Shown one piece after another: positions 1 through 8,373 of a DNA stretch of 64,000 nt. The DNA is from Burkholderia lata (lineage in GTDB: Bacteria > Pseudomonadota > Gammaproteobacteria > Burkholderiales > Burkholderiaceae). The stretch lies in contig NC_007510.1 in NCBI RefSeq assembly GCF_000012945.1, positions 62,001 to 126,000 on the forward strand, given 5' to 3'. The notes below the pieces were generated by a model. It saw only the letters and a list, made by a program, of their open reading frames with translations. It made no database searches and had not been told where the DNA came from. Position numbers and translations under genes: made by a program. Each line of letters opens with the position of its first letter. The stretch's first letter is position 1.

Positions 1-466
1 TCGCCCATAGCCCGAGCGCGAGCCCGCGCTTCGCGGGCGGGTAGCTGCGCATCAGGATCGTCTGCGACAGCGGCACCATCGGCCCCGACACGAGGCCCTG
101 CAGCAGCCGGAACGCGATCAGCGTCTCGAAGTTGGTCGCGAGGCCGCACAGCGCCGATGCGACCGTGAACGCAAGCACCGACAGGGTGAACAGCCGCACC
201 TCGCCGACCCGCCGCGCGAGCCAGCCGGTAAGCGGCACCGCGATCGCGGAAGCCACCGAGTACGACGAGATCACCCAGGTGCCTTCGCTCGTCGCGACGC
301 CGAGGCTGCCCGAGATGGTCGGCACCGCGACGTTCGCGATCGACGTGTCGAGCACTTCCATGAAGGTGCCGAGCGCGAGCCCGACGGTGAGCAGCGCGAG
401 CGCACCGCCGGACAGCGGCGCGGGTTCGGCGGCGGGGGAGGCGGCGGATGCCGTGGTGGCGGACAT
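1..466 (-). CDS. MFS multidrug efflux transporter, EmrB/QacA (DHA2) type, N-terminal part
   Basis: Proton-driven inner-membrane drug exporter. Only the first ~155 codons lie in the window; the gene runs off the left edge. After a hydrophilic Ala/Pro/Ser-rich start come transmembrane segments and two DHA2 hallmarks: the helix-1 motif GTFMEVLDTSIANVAVPTI and LTGWLARRVGEVRLF (motif A-like loop). The ATG at 464-466 follows a clear AGGAG site. It lies 177 bp downstream of a co-oriented MarR gene, so MarR-controlled efflux is the natural reading. EmrB-type pumps work with an EmrA adaptor and an outer-membrane channel. A channel gene lies nearby on the other strand; an EmrA gene is not visible. Substrate unknown. 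Confidence 0.88.
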   Translation of the reverse strand, partial: MSATTASAASPAAEPAPLSGGALALLTVGLALGTFMEVLDTSIANVAVPTISGSLGVATSEGTWVISSYSVASAIAVPLTGWLARRVGEVRLFTLSVLAFTVASALCGLATNFETLIAFRLLQGLVSGPMVPLSQTILMRSYPPAKRGLALGLWA

Positions 467-603
467 CGGAATCTCCTAGACGCGGCGCGCGCGACGCGCC
501 GGCACAACGCACGGGTGTGCGCCGCAGCGCAGCCCGGCCGGGTGGAACGGATAAACGGAAAAAGGGAGCGCGTGCCCTGTCATCTTCTGCCCAGACAGAT
601 AAA

Positions 604-617
604 TAAGCGAATGCTTA
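604..617. promoter_or_regulatory. Perfect palindrome TAAGC-GAAT-GCTTA, putative MarR operator
   Basis: Arms of 5 bp around a 4-bp centre in an AT-richer patch between the marR stop and the MFS start. MarR proteins bind short palindromes near their own gene and their target. The GCTTA half recurs upstream of marR at 1202-1205. Assignment is by position and symmetry only. Confidence 0.4.
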
Positions 618-643
618 ACCTAGACATGGGGCCTCCGCGCACA

Positions 644-1135
644 TCAGCAATCCGCTTCGTCGTCGGGTTTCGGGCAACCGGTCGAGCCGGGCCCGTTGGC
701 GATGAAGCGCTGCAGCAGGCCGGTGAGCGTCACAAGCTCGTCGGCCGAGAAACCGTCGAGCTGCGCGTTGAGCGCGGTGGCGATCAGCGACGGCAGCGCC
801 CGGGCGGCTTCGGCGCCGCGTTCGGTCAACGTCAGCTCGATCATGCGGCGGTCCTGCTCGCTGCGCGAGCGGGCGACCAGCCCCTTGCGTTCGAGCCGGT
901 CGAGCATCCGCGTCATCGAACCGCTGTCGTACGACATCTTGCGGGAAAGCTCGAACGGCGTGCGCGCATAGCCGCGCGACAGCAGCAGGATCACGCCGAT
1001 CTGCTGCGCGGTGAGGTCGAGCGGCTCGAGCGCACGGTCCATCCGCTCGACGAGCGCCTGCTTCGCCTTCGACAGGTAATAGCCGAGGCTCGTTTCCAGC
1101 TCGATGTTCTCGGGATCGTAGAGGCCGCCGGTCAT
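644..1135 (-). CDS. MarR-family transcriptional regulator
   Basis: 163-residue winged-helix dimer, a typical MarR length, probably repressing the downstream EmrB-type transporter. Visible: N-terminal dimerisation helix (LETSLGYYLSKAKQALVERM), recognition region (TPFELSRKMSYDSGSMTRML) and wing (RLERKGLVARSRSEQDRR), then a C-terminal dimerisation helix. I placed the start at MTGGLYDPENIE because the 38 codons before it are atypical and include the AT-rich control region. The end, GCPKPDDEADC, carries two cysteines, which could be redox-sensitive; that is inference. Palindromes on both sides (604-617 and 1194-1211) fit auto- and cross-regulation. Ligand unknown. Confidence 0.9.
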   Translation of the reverse strand: MTGGLYDPENIELETSLGYYLSKAKQALVERMDRALEPLDLTAQQIGVILLLSRGYARTPFELSRKMSYDSGSMTRMLDRLERKGLVARSRSEQDRRMIELTLTERGAEAARALPSLIATALNAQLDGFSADELVTLTGLLQRFIANGPGSTGCPKPDDEADC

Positions 1136-1193
1136 TCGATTGCGCGCGCAGCAATAGTGCGTTTCAGATTTAAACGCGCCCAGTATCTTGAAA

Positions 1194-1211
1194 ATTGATT
1201 GCTTAGTCAAT
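1194..1211. promoter_or_regulatory. Inverted repeat ATTGA-N8-TCAAT upstream of marR, putative operator
   Basis: Perfect 5-bp arms in an unusually AT-rich stretch (about 1190-1220), roughly 60-75 bp upstream of the marR start. It shares TGCTTA with the 604-617 palindrome. Likely part of the marR promoter/operator. Confidence 0.4.
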
Positions 1212-1309
1212 ATTATTTGAGGCAACCAGTTACGACGTGCATGTTGCACTGCCGGAGACTATGTTCTGACCGATGCGCCCGCGCTGCGGGCACCCCGAGG
1301 ATGTTCGCG

Positions 1310-1594
1310 ATGCTGTTCCTGAAAAATGCCGCCGGCGCGCTGCGCCGCAACCTGACCGATACCGCTCATCATGCGTTTTCCGGGCCGCACCGCGGCTGGA
1401 AGATCGCGCTGTACGTGACGATGCTGGTGGTACCGGGCGGCTCGCTCGCGGCGCTCGGGTTCGCATGGTTCGATCATCGCCGGCAGCGCAACGCGAAAGA
1501 CGGCGCTCGCCGCACGGGCCAGCCGGCCGCGACGGAGCCGTCGACATGGCGGTCCGCCGCAGAACCGCTCCCGCTGCCCGCGCGCTGCCACTGA
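1310..1594 (+). CDS. Small single-pass membrane protein of unknown function
   Basis: I do not recognise a named family. The 94-residue product has a short basic N-terminus, an amphipathic region, one hydrophobic segment at about residues 32-53 (IALYVTMLVVPGGSLAALGFAW) and a basic, Pro/Ala-rich tail starting DHRRQRN. Coding bias is G/C-rich at third positions, which supports a real gene. The start at 1310 has GAGG nine bases upstream; an in-frame ATG at 1301 is possible but sits directly on the GAGG. It lies between the marR control region and the efflux lipoprotein. Confidence 0.6.
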   Translation: MLFLKNAAGALRRNLTDTAHHAFSGPHRGWKIALYVTMLVVPGGSLAALGFAWFDHRRQRNAKDGARRTGQPAATEPSTWRSAAEPLPLPARCH

Positions 1595-1862
1595 CAGCGC
1601 GCGTCTCCCGCCTTCCTGACTGCTCCGGCTGAGCGCCGGCCGCGCCACGCATGGCCGGCGTCGCCCCCCGTCTTCCTGTCAGCGGGCCGTAATGGCCGGT
1701 AAACCGGCCGCTCGCGCCGGTAACACATTCCTGTCGCCACGCACCGTACCCTTGGGGCTGCGCAGCTTTCCCGCCGTCAGTTACCATTTGTCCGCCAGCG
1801 GCACGACGACCGCATCGCGCGACGCCGCTCGCCGGACGTCGCGCCCAGACAGGAAAACCACC

Positions 1863-3434
1863 ATGCCGTACGCCTCCCTCCCGCGCGCCCTTCGCCCGCT
1901 GAGCGCCGCCGTCGCCGTCGCGACGGCCGTGCTGCTCGCCGGCTGCGCCGTCGGGCCCGACTATCACCGGCCCGACACGTCGATCCCCGCCGCCTACAAG
2001 GAAGCGCCGGCCGGCTGGAAGGTCGCGCAGCCCGCCGACCGCACCGACCGCGGCGCGTGGTGGACGGTCTACAACGATCCGCAGCTCGATGCGCTGATCG
2101 GCAAGCTCAACGCGTCGAACCAGACCATCGCGCAATCGGCGGCCGCGTACCGGCAGGCGCGCGCACTCGTCACCGAGGCGCGTGCCGCGTACTTCCCGAC
2201 CGTCGGGCTGACCGCGTCGGGCTCACGCGCCCGCACGCCGCGCACGTCGGTGTCGTCGGGTTCGTCGTCGAGCTTCAGCAGCGGTTCGTCCGGCTCGATC
2301 AGCAACAGCTATAGCGTCGGCCTCGACGCGAGCTGGGAACCCGACCTGTGGGGCAAGGTGAGCCGTACCGTCAGCGCGCAGCGCGCCGGCGAAGCCGCCG
2401 CCGCGGCCGATCTCGCGAATGCGCGGCTGTCGCAGCAGGCGCTGCTCGCGCAAACCTACTTCCAGCTGCGCACGTCCGATGCGCTGCAGAAGCTGCTCGA
2501 CGACACCGTGAAGTCGTACGAACAGTCGCTGAAACTCACGCAGAACCAGTACGCGCAGGGCGTCGCGGCTCGCGCGGACGTGATCCAGGCGCAGACGCAG
2601 CTACAGAGCGCGCAGGCCGCGTCGATCGACAACGGCGTGGCCCGCGCGCAGTACGAGCATGCGATCGCGACGCTGATCGGCGAGCCGGCGTCGACCTTCT
2701 CGCTGTCGCCAAGCCCGCTCACGGCCGAGCCGCCGATCACGCCGGTCGACGTGCCGTCCGCGATCCTCGAGCGCCGGCCCGACATCGCCGCGGCCGAGCG
2801 CCGCGCGGCGGCCGCGAATGAGCAGATCGGCGTCGCGATCGCCGCGTTCTTCCCGACGCTCACGCTGTCGGCCACCGGCGGCGTCCAGAGCTCGGTGTGG
2901 TCGCAGTTGTTCACGCTGCCGGCGCGCTTCTGGACGGTCGGCCCGCAACTCGCGGCCACGCTGTTCGACGCCGGGCTGCGCGCCGCGCAGACCGACGCCG
3001 CGCGCGCGACCTACGACCAGGACGTCGCCGCGTACCGCCTCGCGGTGCTCACCGCGTTCCAGGACGTCGAGGACAACCTCGCGTCGCAACGCATCCTTGC
3101 GCAGGAAATCGATGTGCAGCGGCAGGCCGTCGACAGCGCCGAGCATTCGCTCGCGATCGTCACGAACCAGTACAAGGCCGGCACGGTCGCCTACCTGAAC
3201 GTGCTGACCGCGCAGACCACCGCGTTCACCGCGCAGCAGAAGCTCGCGACGATTGCCGGGCAGCGGATGACGTCGTCGGTCGGGCTCGTGAAGGCGCTCG
3301 GCGGCGGCTGGAGCGCAGCGGAGATGGCGCGCGAGAACGGCGACATGGCGGCACCGGCACCCGTGCCGGCATCCGGTGCGGTCGCGCCCGCGGCCACCGC
3401 ACCGTCGGTCGCCGCGCCGCTCGCGCAGAAGTAG
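1863..3434 (+). CDS. Outer-membrane efflux lipoprotein, OprM/NodT (TolC-like) family
   Basis: 523-residue outer-membrane channel for tripartite efflux. The signal peptide ends in the lipobox LLAGC with Cys28 as acylation site, followed by the family start AVGPDYHRPD. Two OEP repeats follow, with helix signatures such as YAQGVAARADVIQAQTQLQ and YKAGTVAYLNVLTAQTTA, and the canonical DVPSAILERRPDIAAAERR between them. A Ser/Gly-rich stretch lies near residues 125-150 and the C-terminus is an Ala/Pro-rich extension. Length suits the NodT subfamily. The ATG follows AGGAAA. It may pair with the MFS exporter on the other strand or with an unlinked RND pump; the sequence does not decide. Confidence 0.92.
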   Translation: MPYASLPRALRPLSAAVAVATAVLLAGCAVGPDYHRPDTSIPAAYKEAPAGWKVAQPADRTDRGAWWTVYNDPQLDALIGKLNASNQTIAQSAAAYRQARALVTEARAAYFPTVGLTASGSRARTPRTSVSSGSSSSFSSGSSGSISNSYSVGLDASWEPDLWGKVSRTVSAQRAGEAAAAADLANARLSQQALLAQTYFQLRTSDALQKLLDDTVKSYEQSLKLTQNQYAQGVAARADVIQAQTQLQSAQAASIDNGVARAQYEHAIATLIGEPASTFSLSPSPLTAEPPITPVDVPSAILERRPDIAAAERRAAAANEQIGVAIAAFFPTLTLSATGGVQSSVWSQLFTLPARFWTVGPQLAATLFDAGLRAAQTDAARATYDQDVAAYRLAVLTAFQDVEDNLASQRILAQEIDVQRQAVDSAEHSLAIVTNQYKAGTVAYLNVLTAQTTAFTAQQKLATIAGQRMTSSVGLVKALGGGWSAAEMARENGDMAAPAPVPASGAVAPAATAPSVAAPLAQK

Positions 3435-3456
3435 GAAGGAATGCGCGACGCGCGCG

Positions 3457-4281
3457 TCAGCGCTGCGCGTCGCCGAAGATCAGCGACACCTCGTTGTTGC
3501 CGATCGGGTGGCCGAGCAGGTTCAGCAGCCCTGCGAGGTTCGCCTGCTGCTCCGGCGCCGCATGCGCGGTGCCGCGAAACGATCCCTGGCCCGGGCCGAA
3601 GCTGCCGTGGCCGTCGAGGAACAGCGGGCCCTGCGTCGTCGACAGGTCGAGATCGGCGCCGGCCCCCTTCGCCTGCAGCACCGCTCGGTACGAACCGAGC
3701 GGCTTCACGCGCGAGACGCGCGAACTCATCGAGTCGATCGTCACCGTCAGCTGGCCGAACGCGTTGTTGCCGATCAGCCGCCAGTCACTCCAGCCGAGCC
3801 GCACGTCGCCCTGCAGGTCGAGCGTGTTGAACGGTGTGCCGAGCCCCGCGAGCAGCGACGCGGGCACGGCCATCGTGCCCGCCGACAGCACCGCGCCGCG
3901 CCACGTCGCATCGAGCGTGACCGCATCGGGCATCGCCTCGGTCTGCCGCATGCGCATCTGCACGCGCCCGGTCAGCAGCGGCCAGAAGGCCGTGGTCCAT
4001 TCGACCCGGCCCGGCAGCAGCGTCGCCGCGCTCTGGTCGGCCCCCGGCGCGAGCATCAGCGTGCCCGAACCGTGCCACAGCGACCCGTCGGGATCGACGA
4101 GATTCACATGCCCGCCGGTCGCGCGCGCGAACTGCGGCGCGATCCACGCGGCCGGTGCGAGCGCGACGAGCGTCAACGCCGTCGCCAGGCCACCCGCCAA
4201 TACCCACGGCAATACGGTGGCGAGCCGCCTGATCCCCGGCCTCATCGGCCGACCGCCACTTGCGTCATCCAACTGCGTCAT
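3457..4281 (-). CDS. gspN: Type II secretion system protein N
   Basis: 274-residue inner-membrane protein encoded last in the gspG-N operon. GspN is an accessory component found in some type II systems, with an AsmA-like periplasmic part. One N-terminal transmembrane segment (LPWVLAGGLATALTLVALAPAAWI) precedes a long beta-rich periplasmic region with repeated GSLWHGSG/GDVRLGWSDWRL-like strands. The ATG at 4279-4281 overlaps the gspM stop in an ATGA; MRPGIRRL 12 codons in is an alternative start. It converges with the efflux-lipoprotein gene and no terminator with a U-tract is evident between them. Confidence 0.88.
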   Translation of the reverse strand: MTQLDDASGGRPMRPGIRRLATVLPWVLAGGLATALTLVALAPAAWIAPQFARATGGHVNLVDPDGSLWHGSGTLMLAPGADQSAATLLPGRVEWTTAFWPLLTGRVQMRMRQTEAMPDAVTLDATWRGAVLSAGTMAVPASLLAGLGTPFNTLDLQGDVRLGWSDWRLIGNNAFGQLTVTIDSMSSRVSRVKPLGSYRAVLQAKGAGADLDLSTTQGPLFLDGHGSFGPGQGSFRGTAHAAPEQQANLAGLLNLLGHPIGNNEVSLIFGDAQR

Positions 4282-4784
4282 TTCTGCGTAGATGGTTGCA
4301 TCACGGCCGTCAGGTCGACCTGGCCGTCGTCCTTCAGCGCCGTTGCATGCGCCTCGCCGACCTGCACCTTGAACTGGCGGCGCGCATCGTCGAGCCACTG
4401 CGTCCACGCCGGGAACGACACGTTCTTCATCTGGACCTGCACGCCGTTGCCGACGATCTGCAGCTGCGCGCCCTGCAGCCCGTGATCGGACAGCGACGCG
4501 GTCAGCGCATCCTTCAGCGCGAGGCCGGTCGGTGCCACGCCCTGCGCGGCGGCCGTCAGCGACTTCGCCTCGTTCGCCTGCGCGGTCATCTGCGCCAGCT
4601 CGCGGCGCATCGTCGGCAGCTCGCGCTGGATCCGCGCGCGGCCTTCCTGTGCGGGCGACCACAGCACCGAATACGCGATCGCGATCGCCAGCACGGTGCC
4701 GCCCCAGCCGAGCAGCATCTTTTCACGCTGGGAGCGCTCGCCCCAGAACTGGGCCAGCGTCTGGTTCAGTTGTTCCGTCTTCAT
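4278..4784 (-). CDS. gspM: Type II secretion system protein M
   Basis: 168-residue inner-membrane platform protein that partners GspL. A short cytoplasmic start (MKTEQLNQTLAQFWGERSQREK) is followed by one transmembrane helix (LLGWGGTVLAIAIAYSVLW), a coiled-coil-like periplasmic helix and a small ferredoxin-like domain ending TAVMQPSTQK. The WxERSxREK pattern before the membrane helix is typical of GspM. Its ATG overlaps the gspL stop, and its own stop overlaps the gspN start, so translation is probably coupled. Confidence 0.92.
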   Translation of the reverse strand: MKTEQLNQTLAQFWGERSQREKMLLGWGGTVLAIAIAYSVLWSPAQEGRARIQRELPTMRRELAQMTAQANEAKSLTAAAQGVAPTGLALKDALTASLSDHGLQGAQLQIVGNGVQVQMKNVSFPAWTQWLDDARRQFKVQVGEAHATALKDDGQVDLTAVMQPSTQK

Positions 4785-6142
4785 GAGCGGCTCCGGATCG
4801 TCCATTTGCCCGTGTTGCTGTCGACTTCGCCGGACAGTCCGTTACGCGCGAGGCGCTGCGTGAAATCGGGATCGACCTTGACCTCCGGCTTGAAGCCGAC
4901 GTCGAGCTTCCGGTCGTGATAGTCGAGCGATGCGATGCCGTTCAGCGGCAGCGCGCCCATCGACCGCGACAGCCCGCTCGACAGCGCGAGGAAATCGTTC
5001 GGCGACAGCTCGCCGGCCGCGAGGCGCAACTGGTCGAGCTGGCGCTGCATCTGCGCGGGCGGATCGAGCACCGTCGTCGTCTTCGGGAACGCAGACAGCA
5101 GCGTCTCGGTGATCTGCGCGGACAACGCATCGCGCTCGCGCGACAGCTTCCACCAGTGCAGGTTCATCCCGATCACCGCCACGCCGAGCGTCGCCGCGAC
5201 GAGGGCGAGCGGCACGCGCAGGCGCTTCACCGTCGCGCGGTCGAAGCGCCACGGCTGCGATTCGAATTCGAACTGGCACAGGTCGAACTTCTCGGTCAGC
5301 GCGCGCCGTGCGAATGCGTCGAACGACAGCGGTGCGGCGCCCGGCAGCAGCGGGCCGCCGTCGGTGCGGCCGACCGAAGCGAGCCGCGGCTCCGCGCCCG
5401 GTTCACCGAGTTCGTACAGTTCGACGTCGCCACCGCCCGCGAGCGCGGCCAGCGTGCCGGCCGCGCGCGACGCGGGCGCCGCGAAGCCTTCACCGAGTGC
5501 GCCGCGAGCGACCGCGAGTTCGAGGCGCGGCGCACCGGCCGCCGCCGGCTGCGCGCCGGCCTCGACGAGCACCTGTTCAACCGATGCCGCAAGCCCGAGC
5601 ACCGCGGCCACCGTCGCCGGACGGGCGGGCGGCGTCTCGACGGCGTCCGCGGCAACCGCGGCGGCATCGACTTCGCTGTCGGCCGGCGGTGCGGCGACAT
5701 GCGGCGCCGGCAGGCAGCGGGTCGCGGGCACCGCGCTCAGGTGCCGGTGGCCGGCCGCCGTGAACGCGTCGCAGATCGTGCGGAACCACGCGCGATCGAC
5801 GACGGCCAGCACGCGGCGCCCATCGGGCAGTGCGTCCGGATCGAGCGCGATATGGCAGCCGAGCGGATCCTGGATCAGCTGATCCTCGACGATGTTGGGC
5901 AGCGCCTGACGCAGCTTCGGGCCCTTGAGCGGCGGCACGGTCGCGGCCAGCAGCAGCACGTCGCGCGCGGCGACGATCAGCACCGTCGCGTTCGCGCGCG
6001 GCAGCAGCGCGAGCGCCGCACGGCCGGCGCGCTGCACATGGCCGGCCTTGTCGACGAGCGTGAACGGCAGCTCGGGCCACTGCCATTCCTGCAACGGCAC
6101 GGCAGGCTCGCGCGGCGGCAAAGAAACAATCAACGTGCTCAC
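4781..6142 (-). CDS. gspL: Type II secretion system protein L
   Basis: 453-residue inner-membrane protein that links the cytoplasmic ATPase GspE to the periplasmic pseudopilus. The first ~300 residues form the actin-like cytoplasmic domain (MSTLIVSLPPREPAVPLQEW; LPNIVEDQLIQDPLGCHIAL is characteristic). A transmembrane helix follows near residues 310-330 (LALVAATLGVAVIGMNLHWW), then a periplasmic domain that pairs with GspM. An Ala/Pro-rich stretch around residues 150-190 is probably a linker expansion. The 26-bp gap to gspK is one of the few non-overlapping junctions in the operon. Confidence 0.92.
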   Translation of the reverse strand: MSTLIVSLPPREPAVPLQEWQWPELPFTLVDKAGHVQRAGRAALALLPRANATVLIVAARDVLLLAATVPPLKGPKLRQALPNIVEDQLIQDPLGCHIALDPDALPDGRRVLAVVDRAWFRTICDAFTAAGHRHLSAVPATRCLPAPHVAAPPADSEVDAAAVAADAVETPPARPATVAAVLGLAASVEQVLVEAGAQPAAAGAPRLELAVARGALGEGFAAPASRAAGTLAALAGGGDVELYELGEPGAEPRLASVGRTDGGPLLPGAAPLSFDAFARRALTEKFDLCQFEFESQPWRFDRATVKRLRVPLALVAATLGVAVIGMNLHWWKLSRERDALSAQITETLLSAFPKTTTVLDPPAQMQRQLDQLRLAAGELSPNDFLALSSGLSRSMGALPLNGIASLDYHDRKLDVGFKPEVKVDPDFTQRLARNGLSGEVDSNTGKWTIRSRS

Positions 6143-6168
6143 AAGAGCTCCTCTCCCGATTGGCGTCG

Positions 6169-7302
6169 TTATAGCTGGTCGCGAATGCGCACGACCCGTG
6201 TCGAATGCGTGGTCGGATCACGATACACGAGCGAAGTGCGATCGACCTCCGCGCGGTCGTGCTGGATCCGGCCATGCACGATGAAATAGCTCGAATTGAC
6301 GTCGATGACGCTCGAGTCGAGCGTCACGTTCGGCGCACCGGCGCCGCGCAGCGCGAGCTGCACGTCGCCGACGTTGCGGAAAAACACGGTCTCGCGGCGC
6401 GACACGAGCGCCTGCGCAGACGACACGCTCATTCCCGGCATCAGCGCCGCGATCACCTCGGCCGGCGCCGTGTTCATGTTCACGGGTGTCGTGGTCGGCA
6501 GCACGGTGACGAACGGGCGCAACCGCGCGACCATCTCGGGCGTCACGCCGTCGACGTCGAGCAGGCTGTCGACGCCCGTCATCATCAGCGGCGCCGGCCC
6601 GCGGTCGCCGCCCGTCATGCCGGGATCGTCGGTGAGGCCGCCGCCTTGCTGATCGGTCGTCACCGGCGCAGTGATCGGCGGCGCCGTGCCGCCACCCGGC
6701 AGCGTCGGCATCTGGAAACGCGTCGCCGAATTCAGCAGGCTCGCGCGCACCTGCAGCGCGATGCGCTTCGCGAACGCGCCGTCGTAACCGAGCGTCGTCA
6801 GCAGGCGCTGGAACGCCTGGACCTGCGTGACGTTCAACTGCAGCACGCCGGGCGCCGGCGACGCCACGAGGTTGCGCAGGTTGAACTTCGCCTGTGCGTC
6901 TTCGATCGAGCCGGAGATATAGGTGTCTTCGCCGCCGGTGTCGTTGGGCGCGCCGATCCGGCCGAGGAAGTCCGACAGTTTCGTCTTCGCGATCGGCACG
7001 CCCCAGATCCCGCCGAGATACGTGATGCCGGGCGCCGTATCGCCTTCGGAGCGCAGGATCATCCGCGTCCAGTCGAGCGCGCCGCGCGCGACCCACTGCG
7101 CCTGCGCGATCACGCGCTGGTTTTCGATGCGGCGGATCTGCACCTGCTGGCGCCACAGCATCCCCGACACGAGGATCGCCGACAGCGCGACGACCAGCAG
7201 CGCCGTGATGATCGCCGCGCCGCGCTGGCGGCCGCGTGCCCGCGCGCGACCGGCGGCACGGGCGGCAAATAATGAGCGGTGAGGGCGCGCGCGCATCGTC
7301 AT
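6169..7302 (-). CDS. gspK: Type II secretion minor pseudopilin K
   Basis: 377-residue minor pseudopilin, the largest of the tip complex GspI-J-K. The basic leader is followed by QRGAAIITALLVVALSAIL, the prepilin-type cleavage site and hydrophobic helix. Position +5 is not Glu, as is normal for GspK, which caps the pseudopilus. The alpha-domain insertion and calcium-binding regions are represented by GGEDTYISGSIEDAQAKFNLRN and later helices (TPVNMNTAPAEVIAALMPGM). A Gly/Asp/Pro-rich insert lies near residues 205-245. The ATG overlaps the gspJ stop (ATGA). Confidence 0.92.
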   Translation of the reverse strand: MTMRARPHRSLFAARAAGRARARGRQRGAAIITALLVVALSAILVSGMLWRQQVQIRRIENQRVIAQAQWVARGALDWTRMILRSEGDTAPGITYLGGIWGVPIAKTKLSDFLGRIGAPNDTGGEDTYISGSIEDAQAKFNLRNLVASPAPGVLQLNVTQVQAFQRLLTTLGYDGAFAKRIALQVRASLLNSATRFQMPTLPGGGTAPPITAPVTTDQQGGGLTDDPGMTGGDRGPAPLMMTGVDSLLDVDGVTPEMVARLRPFVTVLPTTTPVNMNTAPAEVIAALMPGMSVSSAQALVSRRETVFFRNVGDVQLALRGAGAPNVTLDSSVIDVNSSYFIVHGRIQHDRAEVDRTSLVYRDPTTHSTRVVRIRDQL

Positions 7303-7988
7303 TCCCCGACGAGGAAGATGCGCGTGACCGGCACGCGCAGCGACGTTGCGCCGATGCTGACCTGCAGGCCCGTCACCGCGCGTGCGGGCGGCGCGTTGCC
7401 GATCTGCGGCACCTTGAGTGCATCGTTGTTCTGTGCGAGCGCTTCGTCGGCCGTCTGCAGGTTGGTGGTCCAGCCCACGCGCGGCACGTACAGCTTCGCG
7501 TCGATCGCGCCGACGCCCCCCATCAGCGCGACCCAGCTCCAGCCTTCGACGCTGCTGTCCTTCAGCATGCTGCGCAGCCGGTTCGCGTCGTCGATCGGCG
7601 GCGATGCGTAGCGCACCACGCGCCCGACGGCGATCCGGTAACGCACCACCTGCAGCCGCGGCGCAACGCCCGGCACCTCGAGTTCGCGGACGATCTGCAA
7701 CGTATTGCCGGCGACGCCGATCGCCGGCTGGCCGGCCTCGTCGTCGGTCGCGGCGAGCCGCGCGTCGATGCGCATCTGGTCGAACATCTGCGCGAACACG
7801 CGCTCGTCTTCCATCGCGGCCGCGACCTTGTCGCGACCGCGCATGATCTGGTCGAGCCCGCGCCACGCGAGGATCGCGACCACCGCGAGGATCGCGATCG
7901 CGATCATCAGCTCGATCAGCGTGAAGCCGCGAGCGGGGCGGGCGAGCGGGCGTCGCATCGGCGCGTCAGAGCGGACGGCTGGTTTCAT
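7299..7988 (-). CDS. gspJ: Type II secretion minor pseudopilin J
   Basis: 229-residue minor pseudopilin. The type IV prepilin signature RGFTLIELMIAIAILAVVAI (Glu at +5) is cleaved by the prepilin peptidase; the C-terminal domain is the beta-rich GspJ fold (LRIDARLAATDDE-like region, FxQMFDQMRIDARL). The start at 7988 has GGTGG at a proper distance but overlaps gspI by 23 bp and gives a ~21-residue leader. The internal ATG at 7958 gives a shorter leader but no obvious ribosome site. Both are possible. Confidence 0.9.
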   Translation of the reverse strand: MKPAVRSDAPMRRPLARPARGFTLIELMIAIAILAVVAILAWRGLDQIMRGRDKVAAAMEDERVFAQMFDQMRIDARLAATDDEAGQPAIGVAGNTLQIVRELEVPGVAPRLQVVRYRIAVGRVVRYASPPIDDANRLRSMLKDSSVEGWSWVALMGGVGAIDAKLYVPRVGWTTNLQTADEALAQNNDALKVPQIGNAPPARAVTGLQVSIGATSLRVPVTRIFLVGE

Positions 7989-8373
7989 TCGCGACCACCG
8001 TCACCATTTGCGCCAGCACGCCGGTATGCCCGGGCATGCTCACCGAAATCCGCACGCGCCGGAACACCGGGTTGGGCGTGGTGCTCACGCGCTGCGTGCA
8101 GACCAGCTGCACGTTGCCCTGCGAGCAGTCGAAACTCTGTTCGCCGATCTCCGGCCACGCGTGCGTGAGCCGCATCTGCGCAAGCGCGTTGTCGGCGCTC
8201 CAGCCGGCGAGCAGCCGGCGATGAAGATCGGACGCGTTGTTCGCCATCGTGCCGACCGCGCGGATCGACGCGGCGAGCGCGACCGCGATGATCGCGAGTG
8301 CGACCAGCACCTCGATCATCGTGAAACCGCGCGATGAAGAAACGGAAGAGGGCAGGCGACGACGCATCGTCAT
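7966..8373 (-). CDS. gspI: Type II secretion minor pseudopilin I
   Basis: 135-residue minor pseudopilin that starts tip assembly with GspJ and GspK. Leader MTMRRRLPSSVSSSRG precedes FTMIEVLVALAIIAVALAA, with Glu at +5 and cleavage after Gly16. The globular part contains the usual GspI motif (NASDLHRRLLAGWSADNALAQMRL) and a cysteine pair (DCSQGNVQLVC) that could form a disulfide. The start overlaps the gspH stop by 4 bp. Confidence 0.92.
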   Translation of the reverse strand: MTMRRRLPSSVSSSRGFTMIEVLVALAIIAVALAASIRAVGTMANNASDLHRRLLAGWSADNALAQMRLTHAWPEIGEQSFDCSQGNVQLVCTQRVSTTPNPVFRRVRISVSMPGHTGVLAQMVTVVANETSRPL

